Position numbers and translations under genes: made by a program
Notes under the pieces: model-generated
The model's input: only the letters and a program-made list of their open reading frames with translations
Told to the model about the DNA's origin: nothing
Database searches by the model: none
Shown here: one piece after another, positions 26,021 through 35,694 of the stretch
Position numbering within the stretch: the stretch's first letter is position 1
How the letters are laid out: the number at the start of each line of letters is the position of its first letter
Source of the DNA: JAOUEA01 sp040882605
Lineage (GTDB): Bacteria > Actinomycetota > UBA4738 > HRBIN12
Direction: 5' to 3'
Assembly: GCA_040882605.1 (NCBI GenBank)
Contig: JBBEAY010000023.1
Span: 62,001-126,000 of the forward strand
DNA: 64,000 nucleotides

Positions 26021-28060
26021 ATGGCATCGACCGACGAAGCGCTCGAGGGAGTCTTCGCGCGATGGCGTCGGCGCACGCAGGCGCCGGGTGTCGCTTGGGG
26101 GCTGGTCCGCGGCGGAGAGCTCGTCGCCGGCGGGGGCCTCGGCACGCTGAGGGTCGAACGAGACACGCGGCATACCCCGGACGTGGACAGCGTCTTCCGC
26201 ATCGCGTCGATGACGAAGAGCTTCACCGGCGCGGCGATGATGACCCTGGTGGCCGCCGGCAGGATCGGCCTCGATGACCCCGTCGCGATGCACGTGCCCG
26301 AGCTCGAAGGGTGGCGCGGTCCCACGACTGACGGTCCGCCGCTCACCGTGCGCCACCTCGTGTCGATGGAATCGGGGCTGCCGACCGACGACGCATGGGC
26401 CGATCGTCACATCGACCTCACCGACGAGCAGATGGACGCCCTGATCGCCACCGGCGCCGAGTTCGCCTGGACCCCCGGCGTGCGTTTCGAGTACTCGAAC
26501 CTCGGGTGGGGTCTGGTCGGCAGGGTGATCGAGCGCGTCGCTGGGGTGCGCCCACAATCGCTCGTGTCGTCGGCCCTGCTGGAACCTCTGGGCATGGCGC
26601 GGACGACGTGGGTGCGGCCCGCGTCGGGCGAGGTCGCGGAGCCCTATCGCCTGCAGGACGGTGAGTGGATGCATGAGGCCGACCCGCTCGGCGACGGCAC
26701 CATCGCGCCGATGGGCGGCATCTGGACCACCGTGCGCGACCTGGCGCGTTGGGTGGGGGTCTTCACCGACGCGTTCCCGCCACGAAGCGAGCCCGACGAC
26801 GGCCCGCTTCCACGTTGGGCCCGACGCGAGATGCAACAGCTCCGCCGCGTCGACGAGCTGGCGCGACTCCGGCCCTCGCCCAACGGGCCGTCACGGGTGG
26901 CCGTCACCGGCTACGGCATCGGCCTCGCCGTGCGCATCGACGAGCGTCTCGGCATCTCGGTCGGCCACAGCGGGGGCTTGCCGGGCTACGGCTCACACAT
27001 GCGCTGGCTGCCCGAGCACGGCGTTGGGGTCATCGCGCTCGCGAACGTGACCTACGCCAACATGCAAGCGGCCTGCGTCGAGGCCCTCGAGGTGCTCGCC
27101 GATCTCGACGACCTCGGTCCGGCGCATGCCATCGAAGCGTCACCGGCGCTCTCTCGAGCAAGTATCGAGGCTACCGCGCTGCTCTCGTCCTGGAACGATG
27201 CCGATGCCGGCGCGATGTTCGCCGACAACGCCGTTCTCAACGAGTCGTTCGAGCGCCGCGCCGAAGATGCTGCCCGTTTGGCGTCGCGCCACGGTCCGCT
27301 CGAGGCCGCCCCCTCGCTCGAGCCCGAGACCCCGCTGCGTGGTTCCTTCACCGTGGGGGGTGGCGCGATGCGAGTCGAGATCGGGCTGAACCATGAGGGC
27401 CTGGTGCAGTGGCTCGACGTCGAGGATCGCACGGCGCCGTCGACAGCCCCGATCGTGGTCGACGAGGCGATGCTTCGCGAGGCGGAAGGCACCGCCTACG
27501 TGATCGTGCGGCCGGTCGCCGACCTCGCAGACGCGTTCGCGCGATGGCAAGGGGAAGCGCTCGACAAGCTCCGCGGTGCTCGGGCGATGGTGCCGAGCGC
27601 GCACGCCACGCTCAAGGCGTTCGGCTCGTCTGGCTCACCCCTGACCTCCGATGACGAGGCGCGCATCGTTGCCGCCGTCTCCGACTGGGCGACCTCGCAG
27701 GCGCCGATCGAGATGCGTGCCGAGAGCCTCGGTGTCTTCGACGAAGGCGGAGCGATCCCCGTCGTGCGCCTCGTGCGCACGCCGACGCTCGACTCGGCGA
27801 TGAGCGATCTGTGGGCCAGGGTCGAGCGAGAGGCCCTTGTATCGGCATACAGCGACGAGATCGGCATCGAGGCGTGGATCGCGCACCTTTCACTGGCGTA
27901 CGTCCACGGGGCTTCCTCCCGGGCTTCGGGAGAGCTACTCGCCTGGGCCGCGAACGTCGACGTGGGGGCGGCCACCTGCCTCGCGGCTCAGGCCGAGGTC
28001 GTTGCCTATGACGCGGCAGGGGAACGGCGACTGGGCGTCTTCGGCCTCGGCGGAAGCTGA
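26021..28060 (+). CDS. Serine hydrolase (beta-lactamase/DD-peptidase fold) with C-terminal extension
   Basis: 679 aa. The penicillin-binding fold is complete in the first ~370 residues: SxxK is S63MTK66, the tyrosine motif is EYSN near residue 160, and the third motif is GHSGGLPGYGS near residue 320. The extra 300 residues form a further domain of unknown type. No signal peptide is visible, so it may act in the cytosol as an esterase or peptidase of class C-like type. Confidence 0.82.
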   Translation: MASTDEALEGVFARWRRRTQAPGVAWGLVRGGELVAGGGLGTLRVERDTRHTPDVDSVFRIASMTKSFTGAAMMTLVAAGRIGLDDPVAMHVPELEGWRGPTTDGPPLTVRHLVSMESGLPTDDAWADRHIDLTDEQMDALIATGAEFAWTPGVRFEYSNLGWGLVGRVIERVAGVRPQSLVSSALLEPLGMARTTWVRPASGEVAEPYRLQDGEWMHEADPLGDGTIAPMGGIWTTVRDLARWVGVFTDAFPPRSEPDDGPLPRWARREMQQLRRVDELARLRPSPNGPSRVAVTGYGIGLAVRIDERLGISVGHSGGLPGYGSHMRWLPEHGVGVIALANVTYANMQAACVEALEVLADLDDLGPAHAIEASPALSRASIEATALLSSWNDADAGAMFADNAVLNESFERRAEDAARLASRHGPLEAAPSLEPETPLRGSFTVGGGAMRVEIGLNHEGLVQWLDVEDRTAPSTAPIVVDEAMLREAEGTAYVIVRPVADLADAFARWQGEALDKLRGARAMVPSAHATLKAFGSSGSPLTSDDEARIVAAVSDWATSQAPIEMRAESLGVFDEGGAIPVVRLVRTPTLDSAMSDLWARVEREALVSAYSDEIGIEAWIAHLSLAYVHGASSRASGELLAWAANVDVGAATCLAAQAEVVAYDAAGERRLGVFGLGGS

Positions 28061-28125
28061 ACGTCCGAACTCCCGCCGCCGACCCGCGAGCCGGACCGGG
28101 GAAACGAGCGGGCTATAGTCGAACG

Positions 28126-28623
28126 ATGGCCCTGTTCGAACCGGTGTTCGACGCTCTCGGAGCGGCCGGTGTTCGCTACGTCGTCGTCGGTGGTGTCGCG
28201 GTCGTGCTCTACGGACACGCGAGGCTCACCGCCGATCTCGACATCGCGATTGATCTGACGCCCGAAGCAGCGAGCGTCGCGATGGCGGCTTTGGGAGACC
28301 TCGGTCTGCGACCGCGGCTCCCCGTCGATCCTGCCGGCTTCGCCGATCCGGCGGTCCGCGCCAACTGGATCGACGAACGGGGCAAGGTGTTCTCGATGTG
28401 GGATCCCGAGGAACCGTTGCTCTCGGTCGATGTCTTCGTCGAGAACCCGATCGATTTCGAGGAGCTCTGGGAACGGTCGGAGACCGTCGAGCTCGGCGAC
28501 TCTCGGCCCCGCGTCGCGTCGATCGCCGACCTGATCCGGCTCAAGCGGCTCGCGGCTCGGCCGCAAGATCACACGGATATCCAAGCTCTCGAAGCGATCG
28601 ACGCGACACGTGCGAAACGATGA
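28126..28623 (+). CDS. AbiEii/MNT-like nucleotidyltransferase
   Basis: 165 aa with the minimal nucleotidyltransferase core: VVGGVAVVLYGHARLTADLDI, with G22-G23 and the metal-binding D37xD39, plus a third acidic residue in SVDVF. The C-terminal IADLIRLKRLAARPQDHTDI is typical of the DUF6036/AbiEii group, where such proteins act as toxins or target modifiers. It shares an ATGA overlap with a 65-aa gene, the layout of a two-component toxin-antitoxin module. Confidence 0.75.
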   Translation: MALFEPVFDALGAAGVRYVVVGGVAVVLYGHARLTADLDIAIDLTPEAASVAMAALGDLGLRPRLPVDPAGFADPAVRANWIDERGKVFSMWDPEEPLLSVDVFVENPIDFEELWERSETVELGDSRPRVASIADLIRLKRLAARPQDHTDIQALEAIDATRAKR

Positions 28624-28817
28624 CCAGCGCCAGCGAGCCCCGACCGGACGGATGGGCGGACCACCGAAGCATGCAGCTCGAGTCCGCCCTGGCGACCACG
28701 CCGCATGAACGGCTCACGTGGCTGGAAGAGGCGATCCGGTTCGCGTTCGCGGCGGGCGCGCTTCCGCGACGCGAGCACTCGACCGACCGGGTCCCACCGC
28801 TCGAAGAAGACTCCTGA
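28620..28817 (+). CDS. Small partner of the AbiEii-like nucleotidyltransferase
   Basis: 65 aa starting at the ATG that overlaps the nucleotidyltransferase stop. The central PHERLTWLEEAIRFAFAAGAL helix is the conserved piece found in small genes adjacent to such nucleotidyltransferases. It could be the antitoxin or a substrate-binding subunit. Confidence 0.62.
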   Translation: MTSASEPRPDGWADHRSMQLESALATTPHERLTWLEEAIRFAFAAGALPRREHSTDRVPPLEEDS

Positions 28818-28951
28818 GCGCCGGCGGTGCCAGGCGCCCGAGGTCCTATGCCAGCCCGGCGCCTCGCTCGGTCGGCGCTGGTGGAAAGCGCAGGATGACT
28901 GTCAGCTTCGGTCCAGAGTTCCAGCGTAGGCCCCACGCCTGAAGCGCCCGT

Positions 28952-29194
28952 TCACGAGTCCACGAAGTCAGACGCCGTGGCGTCACCCTCGTCGGATGGT
29001 GGGGCGTGATCCGTGAGCTTTCGGAGCCACTCAGCGGGCCACACGACAAGGGCGTTCGAGCTCTCCCAGACCACACGGACGGGACCGTCTCCATCGACCG
29101 CCAAGACGGCGCCTTTCTCCGCCGCCGTGGGCCATCCTTGGACCGGAGCAGAGGGTCCGGCGAACTCGACGAGGTCACCGGGAAGGACTTCCAT
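28952..29194 (-). CDS. DUF1918-like small protein
   Basis: 80 aa. MEVLPGDLVEFAG and the later GPVRVVWESSNALVVWPAEWL give a small SH3/KOW-like beta barrel similar to the DUF1918 protein at 46814. In Mycobacterium a DUF1918 gene (Rv0569) belongs to the DosR dormancy regulon. The ATG at 29194 is chosen because the upstream extension is not conserved in style. Confidence 0.62.
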   Translation of the reverse strand: MEVLPGDLVEFAGPSAPVQGWPTAAEKGAVLAVDGDGPVRVVWESSNALVVWPAEWLRKLTDHAPPSDEGDATASDFVDS

Positions 29195-29374
29195 GATTCC
29201 CTTATCGGCACCTCGTGTCGGCCAGTTGAGTGATGCCGGTGTCCCCTCATCGACCGACAAGGGGTCCGCCGGATGATCCGCAGGGGCTTGCCTCGGCACC
29301 GCCTATGACGTGCCTGGCCTAGACCGCGCTCACGGGCGATGGCGCAGCACGCGTTGAGGGGTCTTCGGCCGGCG

Positions 29375-30619
29375 TTACGGGCGTCGTGTTCGCCACGCTG
29401 AGGCGATGAGGACGACCTGCAGCAGTACCGTGGCGAGCACGAGGGTCCAGCCCGCCTTCGCGGCTGCGGCCCAGACGCCCCTCGCGGCGGGGCCGGCGAC
29501 CGCCGCCGCGACGACGAGCACCACTCCGGTATTCCACGCGAGCGCGCGAACGAGGATCCGCGCTTCTGCGCGCTCCCGAACCGCGTCCCGAGAAGGGCCG
29601 AATGGCCTTAACTGAGGCGCGAGGTAGCCGAGCGACGCGGTGATCGCCTGCGCGAGCACCCCGAGGAACATCGCCGCGCCCAACGGCTCGAGCCACCGCC
29701 ACGTTCCGGTCGCGACGACAGCGACGTCGACCCATGCGACGAGCGGGAACCACACGACCGTGGCGAGGATCGGCCACCGGCCGGGTGACTGCGCGGCGAG
29801 CATCGTGCGGAACACCGGTACACACACGACCGTGACCGACCACGCGAAGAGAGCGAGTCCCACCGTGGCAACCAGTCGGCACACCGTGCTCAGGGTGCCG
29901 GAGAACCCGGTCCCGAGGAGCGCGACCACGGCGATCGTAAGCGCCGTCGCGCCCAACCTCAGTGCTCGAGCGGCGCGATCGTCGGCACCCTCCCTGATCC
30001 GCGTGCGACCGATCGTCGGGCCGAAGAAGACCACGGTCGCGAGCAGCGTGAGTCCGGCCCACCCCAAGAGATTCACGTGCAGATGCGCGGTTCTCGCGGC
30101 GAAGATCCATCGCCCATCGAGCACCCCCGTTCCGATCAGGACTCCGAGCACTGCCCCGTGCAGGAACGCCCCGTGCGCCCGCTCGTACATCCGAACCACC
30201 CACGCGAATCGAGGCCCGAGCGCGGACCGCCGGAGACGGCTCAGCCGCAGGTACGAGGCGAGCACCACTAAGGTCAGCAACGTCGCACCGCCGGCTACCG
30301 ACCAAGGCGCGGCCGACGGAATGCCCCAGAGCACCGCCAACACACTCGCGTTCGTGGCCGCGAGTTGCCACCTCGGTGTCGTGCCCGGCTGATGCGTCAG
30401 CGCGCGCGAGAAGTGGTCGCTCAGCCCGAGAACCAGGTTCGTCACGATGCCGAGCGTGAACAGATGCACGGCGAGCCACCGTCCGCCTGGTAGCTGCCCA
30501 CCCCCCAACACCCACGCCACCGTCGCGACCCCGTAGCCCGCGGCGACGAGCGCGACGGGCCTCAGCCGTTCGAACGGGCCGCGGCCTTCAGCAGGTGTAT
30601 CTCGGCGCAGAGACATCAC
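29375..30619 (-). CDS. 12-TM oxidase-subunit-I-like membrane protein
   Basis: 414 aa with about 12 hydrophobic helices. Conserved-looking His are in HLFTLGIVTNLVLGLSDHF, HGAFLHGAVLG and TAHLHVNLLGW, the pattern of heme-copper oxidase subunit I relatives found near nitrite/nitrous oxide reductase genes. It is distantly paralogous to the protein at 51902. Whether it binds heme or copper is inference. A second Met directly follows the first. Confidence 0.6.
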   Translation of the reverse strand: MMSLRRDTPAEGRGPFERLRPVALVAAGYGVATVAWVLGGGQLPGGRWLAVHLFTLGIVTNLVLGLSDHFSRALTHQPGTTPRWQLAATNASVLAVLWGIPSAAPWSVAGGATLLTLVVLASYLRLSRLRRSALGPRFAWVVRMYERAHGAFLHGAVLGVLIGTGVLDGRWIFAARTAHLHVNLLGWAGLTLLATVVFFGPTIGRTRIREGADDRAARALRLGATALTIAVVALLGTGFSGTLSTVCRLVATVGLALFAWSVTVVCVPVFRTMLAAQSPGRWPILATVVWFPLVAWVDVAVVATGTWRWLEPLGAAMFLGVLAQAITASLGYLAPQLRPFGPSRDAVRERAEARILVRALAWNTGVVLVVAAAVAGPAARGVWAAAAKAGWTLVLATVLLQVVLIASAWRTRRP

Positions 30620-30628
30620 GTCTGGTCT

Positions 30629-30787
30629 TCAGGAATCCACCGGCTGGCGGAGGATCGTCTTCAGTCGCTCCGGCCGTGCGGCGTGGATCCCGAGGTAGAT
30701 CGAGTGGTCAGATCCTCCACGCCCCGTGAGCCCTCTGTAGCGCTTCGTCAAGCCGCGAACCTCGATGACCGCCTCGTGCGTCGACAT
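30629..30787 (-). pseudogene. ABC-transporter ATPase N-terminal fragment
   Basis: 52-aa frame that begins STHEAVIEVRGLTKRYRG, the universal first strand of an ABC ATPase, but the chain switches to unrelated sequence before Walker A and stops. The 3' part (IYLGIHAARPERLKTIL) is not ATPase-like. Remnant of a deletion. Confidence 0.6.
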
Positions 30788-30919
30788 CTCACGGGCGAAC
30801 CTACTCCACCGGCACCGAAGCGCCTGATCCCGCAAGTCCCGGCACGAGAAGACCGCTCAGCACGTCGCGCCCGACTCTTCCGGCGGTAGCCTCGCTTCGA
30901 GACACGAAAGGGGGACGCC

Positions 30920-31147
30920 ATGACGGACACGAGGTCTCAGTTCATCACCGATGGTGTTGCCATCCATGAACACGAGAGTGGCGTGCCGCGGCACGGCTTG
31001 TCCGAGCTGCAGGCGACGGTCGTGACCGACGACGACCCTTTGATCTCGGGCAAGATCGCCTGGGCGCACCTGAAGGAGTTCTCGGACTACTACGATCGGC
31101 TCACGACGATGGAGCAAGAAGCAGAGGCGAGTTCCTTCGACCGCTGA
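30920..31147 (+). CDS. Small DUF5661-like protein
   Basis: 75-aa soluble protein. The C-terminal DPLISGKIAWAHLKEFSDYYDRLTTMEQEAE fits the conserved DUF5661 core (GKIA.AHLKE..DYY..L..ME). Function unknown. It precedes the SulP gene by 22 bp and has a usable GGGGGAC ribosome-binding site. Confidence 0.65.
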   Translation: MTDTRSQFITDGVAIHEHESGVPRHGLSELQATVVTDDDPLISGKIAWAHLKEFSDYYDRLTTMEQEAEASSFDR

Positions 31148-31169
31148 GTCCGACCGCCGACGCGATCCT

Positions 31170-32870
31170 ATGTCGAAGGATTCCGATGCGAACCCTGAAC
31201 CGGGTTTGCGCTGGACGTTCCCGGTCTTCCGTTCCCTCGACGGCTACCGAAGGTCGTGGCTCGGCCGGGATCTGGTCGCCGGGAGCCTCATCGCCGCCGT
31301 GGCGATCCCGCTCAGCATGGGCATGGCCGAGGTGGCGGGCCTGCCGCCGGTCGTGGGGCTGTATAGCTGCGTGCTCCCTCTCGTCGCGTACGCGCTGCTC
31401 GGATCGAGCCGCCAGGTTGTCGTCGCGCTCGACGCCTCGACCGCCGCGATGCTCGCTGCCGCAGTGACTCCGCTCGCCGCAGGGCGGCCCGCGACCTACG
31501 CCGCGCTCGCGGGGCTCGTCGCCGTGTTGGTCGGCGTGATCCTGCTGGTGGCTGGTGTGCTCCGCCTCGGGTTCCTGGGGGACCTGCTCTCGCATCCCGT
31601 GCTGCTGGGGTATCAAGCGGGGCTCGCCGTCGTCGTCGCCGCTACCCAGCTTCCCAAGGTGCTCGGTTTCGATCTGAGGGCGAGCAGCAGCATCCAACAG
31701 CTCGGTGAGATCGCCCGCCGACTCGGCGAGACGAACGTGCCCACGCTGATCGTGGGTCTCGCATGCGTGGGAGTGATCGTCGGTGCACGCGTGTGGAGCG
31801 CCACCGTGCCGGGAGCACTCATCGCCGTGGCGCTCGCGACGGTGGCCGTCGATGTCTTCGACATGCAAACCCACGGTGTCGAGGTGCTCGGCGCACTCCC
31901 GTCGGGGTTGCCCGGCCTGACATGGCCTCCGTTCCGAGCGGAGGATCTCGCCTCCATCGCATTGCCGGCGGCGGGCATCGCACTGATCGCCGCCGCCGAC
32001 ACGATCGTGTGCTCGCGGGTGTTCGCTGAACGCGGCGGCTACCGGGTCGACACGAACCGCGACCTCGTCGGGCTCGGAAGCGCCAACCTCGCCTCGGGCC
32101 TGTCGGGCGGCATCTCGGTCAGCGCGAGTGCGGCCCGCACGGCCGTCGCGGAGTCGGTGGGGTCACGCTCGCAGATCGCAGGGGTGACGGCGGCCGTGCT
32201 GATGGCCGGGGTGTTGCTCTTCCTCACCGACCTGCTTCGGAGCCTGCCCATCGCGGCCCTTGCGGCCGTGGTGCTCGTGGCGGTGCTCCGGCTCATCGAC
32301 CTCTCCGCGCTGGCGGCGCTGTGGCGGATCCGTCGCACCGAGTTGCTGATCGCCCTCGCGACGACCGTTGGCGCCATCATCGTCGGGCTGCTCGAGGGGA
32401 TCGTGATCGCGGTGGTGCTGTCGATCCTCGACTTCATGAGACGCCGAGTCACACCTCACGAAGCCGTCATCGGGCTCGTCACTGACCGGCAGGGGTTCTT
32501 CGACATCGATCGCTACCCCGGCGCGATCACCGAGCCGGGTCTCGTCGTGTACCGCTTCGACGGACCGCTCTTCTACGCCAACTCGGAGCGGTTCCTCGAG
32601 AGCGCGCGACGTCTCGTCGAGCAGGTCGACGTGAGGTGGTTCGTCGTCGACGCCTCGGCGATCTCCGATGTCGACGCTACCGCCGCGCGTATGCTCGTCG
32701 AGCTGCACCGGGAACTCGACGATCACGGGATCGCGCTGGCGCTGGTCGACCTCCTTGCCGGCGTCCGGGACATCCTTGAACGCGCCGACGTGCTCGAGCG
32801 CCTCGGCCCGCAGATGGTGTTCGACACGGCGGAAGACGCCGTCACGGCGTTTCGCGCGTCGGCCGATTGA
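31170..32870 (+). CDS. SulP family anion permease with STAS domain
   Basis: 566 aa. The membrane domain starts at the SulP signature GRDLVAGSLIAAVAIPLSMGMAEVAGLPPVVGLY (read in pieces) and contains about 11-12 helices. The C-terminal STAS domain (about 440-560) carries VRWFVVDASAISDVDATAARML. It probably moves sulfate, bicarbonate or another anion; the sequence does not decide which. SulP proteins occur in DosR-type dormancy loci (Rv1739c). Confidence 0.85.
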   Translation: MSKDSDANPEPGLRWTFPVFRSLDGYRRSWLGRDLVAGSLIAAVAIPLSMGMAEVAGLPPVVGLYSCVLPLVAYALLGSSRQVVVALDASTAAMLAAAVTPLAAGRPATYAALAGLVAVLVGVILLVAGVLRLGFLGDLLSHPVLLGYQAGLAVVVAATQLPKVLGFDLRASSSIQQLGEIARRLGETNVPTLIVGLACVGVIVGARVWSATVPGALIAVALATVAVDVFDMQTHGVEVLGALPSGLPGLTWPPFRAEDLASIALPAAGIALIAAADTIVCSRVFAERGGYRVDTNRDLVGLGSANLASGLSGGISVSASAARTAVAESVGSRSQIAGVTAAVLMAGVLLFLTDLLRSLPIAALAAVVLVAVLRLIDLSALAALWRIRRTELLIALATTVGAIIVGLLEGIVIAVVLSILDFMRRRVTPHEAVIGLVTDRQGFFDIDRYPGAITEPGLVVYRFDGPLFYANSERFLESARRLVEQVDVRWFVVDASAISDVDATAARMLVELHRELDDHGIALALVDLLAGVRDILERADVLERLGPQMVFDTAEDAVTAFRASAD

Positions 32871-33080
32871 GTTTCGAGCTCTCTGGGAGCGACGATCTCA
32901 GTCGGCGAGCACCTCGGCTATCTGCTCACCGGCGCCTGGACCGGCCTCGTCGGGATCGCCGTCCTGCAGGGCGTTGCGGTCGCGACCTGGCTCGGTTGGG
33001 TGGCGCTCCCGATCGGAGCTGGTCTGGTTCTCGCCTCGGCCGAGTTCCTAGGTCCGAACGAGGAGAAGGGATGGGAGCTC
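32871..33080 (+). pseudogene. C-terminal remnant of a DUF4386-like membrane protein
   Basis: In the frame containing 32901 the sequence reads VGEHLGYLLTGAWTGLVGIA, then ATWLGWVALPIGAGLVLASAEFLG, which is the usual membrane end of DUF4386-type proteins. There is no N-terminal half and no start. The remainder to the P-type ATPase is not protein-like. Confidence 0.5.
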
Positions 33081-33256
33081 GCAGGCAAGGCGGCGCTGCG
33101 CGAACGACAGACGAGAGAGGGCCGGCGCAACTCCTGGGGGTTCTGGGAATCTCCATGTTCCGCAGAAGGACCGGTACCAGACCAGATTCCGCCACCAGGT
33201 CTGCGCTCTCAACCCTATGATTCCCGATCGGTCGTCAGTGTGGCGGCAACTTCAGG

Positions 33257-35188
33257 ATGGGGGAGAGAGCAACGCGTTCTATCAAGTCGGCCAAGGGCTC
33301 GGGCGGTCACCAGGTGCACGCGGCCGGGAGGTTCCGCTCACCAGGAAATCTGACCTTCCTCTGGCTCGGCGCGTCGGTGGTCGGCGTCGTGGCCGGTGCT
33401 CTCCTGTGGTTGGCGGGTATGGAGGGCGCCGCCGATCTGGCGTGGGCCGTGACGACGACCATCGCATCGGTGCCGCTGCTCATAGGGGTCGTGGCCGGCC
33501 TCGTCAAACGGACCGCGGGTGTGGATATCATCGCGGCGCTCGCGATCGTGGGCTCGCTGGCGCTCGGTGAGTACCTGGCGGGCGCCATCATCGCGCTCAT
33601 GCTCGCGAGCGGACGGGCACTTGAGACCTTCGCCAATCGGCGGGCCCGACGCGATCTCTCGTCCTTGCTCGAGCGGGCACCCCGCACGGTCACCCGGTAC
33701 GAAGACGGCCGACTGGTGTCCCTGCCTGTCGGAGATGTTCACGAAGGGAACCTTCTCCTCGTCAAGTCGGGGGATGTGGTCCCCGTGGACGGCGTCGTGG
33801 AAGGATCTCCTGCGGTCCTCGATGACTCGGCGCTGTCCGGGGAATCACGGCCCGTGGTGCGCGATGCTGGAGCCCCGGTGAGTTCCGGGGCGGTGAACGC
33901 CGGTTCTGCATTCGATCTGCGAGCCACCGCGACAGCCGAGCGGAGCACGTACGCCGGCATCGTTCGGTTGGTGCGAGAGGCTGAGGCCTCCAAAGCTCCG
34001 GCCGCACGCCTCGCCGACCGCTACGCGGCGATCTTCGTGCCTGTGGCGTTGGCGCTCGCAGGCGCTGCATGGGCGGTGTCGGGCGACCCCAGCAGAGCGC
34101 TCTCGGTGCTCGTGGTCGCGACCCCTTGTCCTCTGATCCTGGCGGTACCCGTTGCGATCGTGGCTGGCATCTCTCGCGCCGCCAGACTCGGCATCATCGT
34201 CAAGGGCGGGGGCGCACTGGAGACACTGGGCCGCGGCCGAGTCCTGCTGTTCGACAAGACGGGAACGCTCACGATGGGGATGCCTCACGTGGCGGATGTT
34301 GAGGCCTTCGGTGAGATCGACCCGGCGGAGCTGCTCCGCTTGGCAGCCTCCCTGGACCAGGTCTCATCACACGTGTTCGCCGGGGCGATCGTCGCTGCCG
34401 CACACGAGCGAGAGCTCCCGCTCAGCTTCCCCGAGACCGTCGATGAGAGGCATGGAGCCGGGATCAGAGGCCATGTCGATGGGCGGGCGGTGGCGGTAGG
34501 CACGGCGGATCATGTGAGGGCCGAAACGCCCCTTCCGGCTCGTGCGCACGACGTGCGCGCCCGCTGCGAGCTCGATGGTTCCTCGTGCGCTTTCGTGGGT
34601 CTCGATGGCTCGGTGTCCGGCGCCATCGTGATCGACGACCCCGTTCGACCGGAGGCGCCAGGGGTGATCAGATCGCTGCGACGAGCGGGGATCGAGCGAG
34701 TGATCATGGTCACGGGAGACCACTCCGATGTGGCGCGGTCGGTCGCGGCCTCTCTGGGCGTCGACCAAGTCCTCTCCGAGCTCTCTCCCCAGGAGAAGAT
34801 CGAGGCTGCTGAGGCCGAACGACGCGGCGGCCTCACGACGATCATGGTCGGTGACGGGATCAACGACGCGCCTGCCCTGGCTGCGGCTGATGTCGGGGTC
34901 GCGATGGGTGCGCGAGGTGCGACGGCTTCTTCCGAAGCCGCCGACGTCGTCCTCGTGGCGGACCGACTCGACCGGCTGGTCGACGCCGTGACCATCGCAC
35001 AGCGGTCCAGGTCGATCGCCATCCAGAGCGCGGTCCTCGGCATGGGGCTCGCGTTCGGGTTCATGCTCCTCGGCGCCTTCGGGCTTTTCGGGCCCGTGGG
35101 AGGCGCTGTCGTGCAAGAGTTCATCGACGTAGCCGCCATCCTCAATGCGTTGCGAGCGCTGGGCGATCAGCGCCGATCTCGGAGGTAG
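33257..35188 (+). CDS. P1B-type heavy-metal ATPase
   Basis: 643 aa. There is no N-terminal HMA domain. The actuator has LSGES, the phosphorylation site is DKTGTLT, the hinge is GDGINDAPALAAADVGVAMG, and the transmembrane metal motif is TPCPL rather than CPC. TPC/SPC variants are known in P1B groups with non-Cu specificity (Co, Zn, Cd, Fe), so copper is not the first guess. It is flanked by fragments of other transporters. Confidence 0.87.
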   Translation: MGERATRSIKSAKGSGGHQVHAAGRFRSPGNLTFLWLGASVVGVVAGALLWLAGMEGAADLAWAVTTTIASVPLLIGVVAGLVKRTAGVDIIAALAIVGSLALGEYLAGAIIALMLASGRALETFANRRARRDLSSLLERAPRTVTRYEDGRLVSLPVGDVHEGNLLLVKSGDVVPVDGVVEGSPAVLDDSALSGESRPVVRDAGAPVSSGAVNAGSAFDLRATATAERSTYAGIVRLVREAEASKAPAARLADRYAAIFVPVALALAGAAWAVSGDPSRALSVLVVATPCPLILAVPVAIVAGISRAARLGIIVKGGGALETLGRGRVLLFDKTGTLTMGMPHVADVEAFGEIDPAELLRLAASLDQVSSHVFAGAIVAAAHERELPLSFPETVDERHGAGIRGHVDGRAVAVGTADHVRAETPLPARAHDVRARCELDGSSCAFVGLDGSVSGAIVIDDPVRPEAPGVIRSLRRAGIERVIMVTGDHSDVARSVAASLGVDQVLSELSPQEKIEAAEAERRGGLTTIMVGDGINDAPALAAADVGVAMGARGATASSEAADVVLVADRLDRLVDAVTIAQRSRSIAIQSAVLGMGLAFGFMLLGAFGLFGPVGGAVVQEFIDVAAILNALRALGDQRRSRR

Positions 35189-35619
35189 ACGAACCAATGG
35201 ACGAGGCCGACCAAGAGTGCTCCGCCGGACGGGAGCGAAGTCTTCGCGGCAGCGATCGACAGAGCGGTCGCACCGACTGCGCCGTCGGACTGTTTCCACC
35301 ATTCGGGCAGCCACACCATGAGCGCGATGCCGAGGGCACCGATTAGGTTGCCGACGTAGACCGGGGCCCAGTCCCCGGACCCTGGCGTCGAGCCGGTGAG
35401 GATCGTCGTCGACAGGACGGCCGCGAGACCGATGAACGCCCAGGCCAGGACTCCGACACGAAGGTCGATAAGACGGGTGCGTTCGCCTTCGCGACCCCGC
35501 GTCTCAACGAGAGCCGAGGTCTCGTTCGGGGCGAAGGAGAGCGCTCGCACCACTGGCCGGATGGCCCGACGGTGATGGGTCGCGGCCTCCCGAACACGGG
35601 CCACTCGGCCCTGACTCAT
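35167..35619 (-). pseudogene. Truncated formate/nitrite transporter-like gene
   Basis: 150 aa. The core LRVGVLAWAFIGLAAVL, DWAPVYVGNLIGALG and AIAAAKTSLPSGGALLVGLVHW-like end match the middle of FNT channels (vNW.pVylGN.iG; iA..K..l.....l.rGi..N), but the family is ~270 aa. The chain stops at VYLRDRR right after the NwlV position. Its 3' end overlaps the P1B ATPase by 22 bp. Probably a non-functional remnant. Confidence 0.5.
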
Positions 35620-35694
35620 GGACCCGCTTCGACCAAAATGACGAGAGAGGTCCGGCCGTGGGCCCGGGCGTGATCCGAGAGGAGGACGAGGACG

